Part shown: positions 4,754-5,834 of the stretch, piece after piece
Layout: every line of letters starts with the position of its first letter
Position numbering within the stretch: position 1 is the first letter of the stretch
Source of the DNA: Bifidobacterium breve
Lineage (GTDB): Bacteria > Actinomycetota > Actinomycetes > S36-B12
Assembly: GCA_945900705.1 (NCBI GenBank)
Contig: CAMDKJ010000116.1
Coordinates: 1 to 5,834, forward strand
Direction of reading: 5' to 3'
DNA: 5,834 bases
Position numbers and translations under genes: made by a program
Notes under the pieces: generated by a model
What the model was told of the DNA's origin: nothing
The model's database searches: none
What the model saw: only the letters and a program-made list of their open reading frames with translations

Positions 4754-5826
4754 GCAACGCCGTTACCGGATGCACCAATGAGATCTCGCTTAACACGTGA
4801 AAGAAGCTGCTGCAGCAATTCATCGACTTGTTCGTGGTGCTCAATATTAACCATGTGGCCACCATCTTTGATGACGACAAACTCCGCCCCGGGAATGCCG
4901 CTGACTATCTCTTCACTATGGGATTTCGGAGTTAGCCGATCCGAATCCCCGACTATTACGAGGACTTCGGCATGTTGAAGTATCGGCAACGCGTCGCGCT
5001 TGTCATGATCTTGGAGCGCCGGCAGGAATTCAGCAAGCACATCAATCGGGGTGGCGGTAATCATGTTGGAGACCAATTGGCCAGCTTGTTCGGACGCCAC
5101 CGATCCGAATGAATACAGCCGAGTCAGCAACATACCCAAGTCATTGCTGGATCGCCTGCCACGCTCAACCAAATTACGTCGACGTGCCAGCGCTGCAGCC
5201 GCCGGTGAGGCGACCCGATTGAAGATATACCCGAATGGGGCGGGCAGGCCAAGAGTTATTTCGGTAAGGCCACCCGCCGAACTTGAAATCAGTGCGACGC
5301 CGTACACCCGATCACGGATAACATCAGGCTGCTGCTCAGCAAATGCCATGATGCTCATGCCGCCCATTGAATGACCGACGAGCATGAGCGGCCCATTCGG
5401 AGCAACCGCCGCGATTAGGTCGCCAAGATCTTCACCCAGTTGATCAACATGATGTGAATCGAAATCGGCCCGCTCAGACCGACCGTGGCTGCGCTGGTCA
5501 TAAAATACCAATCGCGCCTTACCTTGAAGGGCTTTGCGCTGGAAATACCAAGAATCCAAACTCAGGGCGTAACCGTGGCAAAAAATAATTGTCAGTGGCG
5601 AAACGGCCTCATCGATTTCGACATGAAGTGCCGTACCGTCTTTGGTTATAACATCGCGCTCTATCGAGTCAAACTCATCCATAGACCACTTATCATCAGG
5701 TTTTGAGCCGCGCGAAAGCACGATGCGTTCTACGGCCGCCCCGGCCGCAGCGCCAGCCGCAAGTACCCCAGCAGCAAGTAGGCCACCGCCCACCACCCGA
5801 ATCGCATTGCTCATATCCCGACTCAC
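4750..5826 (-). CDS. Alpha/beta hydrolase with N-terminal membrane anchor
   Basis: Serine hydrolase of the alpha/beta fold, 358 residues from the GTG at 5826 or 354 from the ATG at 5814. An Ala/Gly-rich hydrophobic stretch (about 11-33) without a cleavage motif suggests a membrane anchor. The fold then shows F-C-H-G-Y (82-86, oxyanion region), Y-D-Q-R-S-H-G-R-S (109-117), the nucleophile elbow G-H-S-M-G-G (Ser153), I-V-G-D-S-D-R-L-T-P (291-300, with Asp294 or Asp296 as acid) and the catalytic His324 in D-G-G-H-M-V. The triad is intact. Substrate is not inferable; relatives include lipases/esterases and peroxidase-like hydrolases. A hydrolase at this position, between alr and tsaE, is usual in actinobacteria. 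The GTG is slightly favoured because it would overlap a TGA of an upstream gene. Confidence 0.9.
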   Translation of the reverse strand: MSRDMSNAIRVVGGGLLAAGVLAAGAAAGAAVERIVLSRGSKPDDKWSMDEFDSIERDVITKDGTALHVEIDEAVSPLTIIFCHGYALSLDSWYFQRKALQGKARLVFYDQRSHGRSERADFDSHHVDQLGEDLGDLIAAVAPNGPLMLVGHSMGGMSIMAFAEQQPDVIRDRVYGVALISSSAGGLTEITLGLPAPFGYIFNRVASPAAAALARRRNLVERGRRSSNDLGMLLTRLYSFGSVASEQAGQLVSNMITATPIDVLAEFLPALQDHDKRDALPILQHAEVLVIVGDSDRLTPKSHSEEIVSGIPGAEFVVIKDGGHMVNIEHHEQVDELLQQLLSRVKRDLIGASGNGVA

Positions 5827-5834
5827 GGGGCACC

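Overview
The window is a stretch of a bacterial chromosome, most likely from an actinobacterium of moderate GC content. The evidence is the gene order: an alpha/beta hydrolase followed by tsaE, tsaB, rimI and tsaD, all head to tail with 1-14 base overlaps. That order is the familiar actinobacterial arrangement downstream of alr. The protein sequences are typical of the phylum too, but no species can be named from the sequence alone.

Right part (about 1226-5826, minus strand): a six-gene translationally coupled operon, read from high to low coordinates. The genes are an N-terminally membrane-anchored alpha/beta hydrolase, tsaE (ATPase), tsaB, rimI (GNAT acetyltransferase), tsaD and a homocysteine S-methyltransferase (mmuM type). 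TsaB, TsaD and TsaE are the partners that transfer threonylcarbamoyl from TsaC-made threonylcarbamoyl-AMP to A37 of ANN-decoding tRNAs; tsaC is not in the window. The operon promoter lies beyond the right edge. The last gene, for methionine salvage, overlaps the end of tsaD by 14 bases.

Left part (1-about 1225): this looks like non-coding filler but is a tandem array of four related units in the same orientation, the first cut by the left edge. Each unit has an indel-free 117-bp core at 57-173, 353-469, 704-820 and 959-1075. On the minus strand every core is the start of a small open frame of 53 to about 61 codons. The frames share an ATG/GTG start, a GGAG six bases before the start in three copies (GGAC in the fourth), a near-invariant 39-residue N-terminal part, a variable 8-16 residue segment that contains Cys, and a conserved tail (F-E-G-N-E-E, then TAG). 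The variable segments differ in length by whole codons. A strong hairpin with a U-rich tail, best formed in the minus-strand transcript, sits after the third unit (580-617).

The four small genes, or gene-derived repeats, are the unusual part of the window. I do not recognise their family. A conserved front, a variable Cys-containing insert and a conserved tail in tandem paralogues is a pattern seen in peptide-precursor families, but no modifying enzyme is visible here, so function stays open. A decayed or purely structural repeat family is the main alternative.
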